From the NCBI GenBank assembly GCA_004335635.1, contig QAXH01005833.1:7396-42284 (forward strand): a stretch of 34,889 bases of DNA, given 5' to 3'. Below the pieces are notes generated by a model. The model made no database searches and was not told where the DNA came from. It saw only the letters and a list, made by a program, of their open reading frames with translations. Position 1 is the stretch's first letter; every line of letters starts with the position of its first letter. Positions 34,190 to 34,889 of the stretch are shown piece by piece. Position numbers and translations under genes: made by a program. The stretch comes from Chloromonas sp. AAM2. Taxonomy: Eukaryota; Chlorophyta; Chlorophyceae; Chlamydomonadales; Chlamydomonadaceae.

Positions 34190-34889
34190 TCAGGACGTCT
34201 CCACGCATTCTACACGCATTCTACACTTGCTTGCCAAGCGAGGAGAATCCCACGCATGGAAACCCACCAACAAGCAAATCTATCATGCCATGAGGTGCTC
34301 AGAGGGAATTGCAAGGTTAGACCAGCCTGTCTGGCCCGCGTTTGCTCACGGCATGCTGTAGGGGCTTGTTATGTGCGACCCATGATGAATCAATGTCAAA
34401 ACGCAAAAGACACATGGACCTGCTCCAGTGGGCTGATTTGCTGCAGTTCGGCCGATCTTATTTTCGTCTGATTTGCATGCCAGCAGAAAATCAACCATGC
34501 CCGTTGAACTTGAGCTTGCTGAAGCTGACTTGGGGGGCACAGTGTTTGAGTTTGTCTTCATTGCTGACTGACAGTGACTGGACGGAGGGCCTGCCAGCTG
34601 TGAATGACGTGCATAAGGAAGAAGTGACCGTCACGCTTGGCAATGCTCTTCGCGAGGCATGGGCCTCCTTGGTGGACCCTATGGAGCAGCAGGCTGCGCC
34701 TTATCACTGTGATACCTACGAAGGCAGTACCATGTAGAAACACAGGGGTGTGGGCACTCTGGGTGTACTTTTGCTCAGGCCTGCAACGAGATTCAAGATT
34801 CAACCAGAGGGCAAACGTTTATATATATGTATTTACACCAGGGAAGCCGTCAGAGGACACGGAACGGGATGGGCACCGCCCTGGCCTAC
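34190..34889. other. Unassigned right end of the window
   Basis: No gene can be named here. A short plus-strand frame at 34497-34571 (beginning MPVELELAEADLGG) and a second plus frame ending at 34737 (ending YEGSTM) look protein-like but are out of phase with each other, with no proper intron between them. A minus-strand frame near 34333-34424 (DIDSSWVAHNKPLQHA) might be another exon of the methyltransferase-like gene. ACGCATTCTAC occurs twice at about 34204-34224. Confidence 0.3.

Overview
This is a eukaryotic nuclear window. Every recognisable gene is split by GT-AG introns of roughly 100 to 800 bases, most junctions read AG|GT, and the exons join in phase into complete proteins. The gene set fits a green alga of the trebouxiophyte/chlorophyte kind: a Clp protease subunit with a plastid transit peptide, a plant-type SIZ1 SUMO ligase with SAP, PHD, PINIT and SP-RING domains, a UGT80-type sterol glucosyltransferase, cathepsin Z and a classical tyrosine phosphatase. 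The lineage is an inference from protein families, not a database result. There is no sign of bacterial operons, phage or CRISPR.

Layout. Bases 1-2730 (+) hold the 3' half of a sterol glucosyltransferase gene. Bases 2731-6452 are a non-coding spacer with a dispersed direct repeat. Bases 6453-12958 (-) hold a second, complete copy of the same gene, so the two copies lie tail to tail. The second copy carries a 460-base element with terminal inverted repeats inside an intron. Bases 14264-17718 (+) encode a cathepsin Z-like protease. Bases 19510 to about 25068 (-) encode the SIZ1-type SUMO ligase, with a sequence gap of 184 N. Bases 25757-28250 (+) encode a ClpP subunit, divergent from SIZ1. After a 2.7 kb non-coding stretch, bases 30921-33782 (-) encode a protein tyrosine phosphatase. 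Just upstream of that gene's start, on the same strand, is a piece resembling a cytosine-5 DNA methyltransferase.

The genes do not form one pathway: sterol glycosylation, lysosome/vacuole proteolysis, sumoylation, plastid proteolysis and phosphotyrosine signalling are unrelated neighbours. The most unusual structures are in the SIZ1 gene. The 5' splice sites before and after its SP-RING exon each sit inside a different tandem array (32-base and 19-base units), and every visible complete unit repeats an AG|GT junction. The same exon encodes an SP-RING lacking the usual Cys-x-His zinc-ligand pair. Other points of interest are the inverted sterol glucosyltransferase duplication with one oddly conserved intron segment, the intronic transposon-like element, and a cathepsin Z propeptide without the inhibitory cysteine known from the human enzyme.
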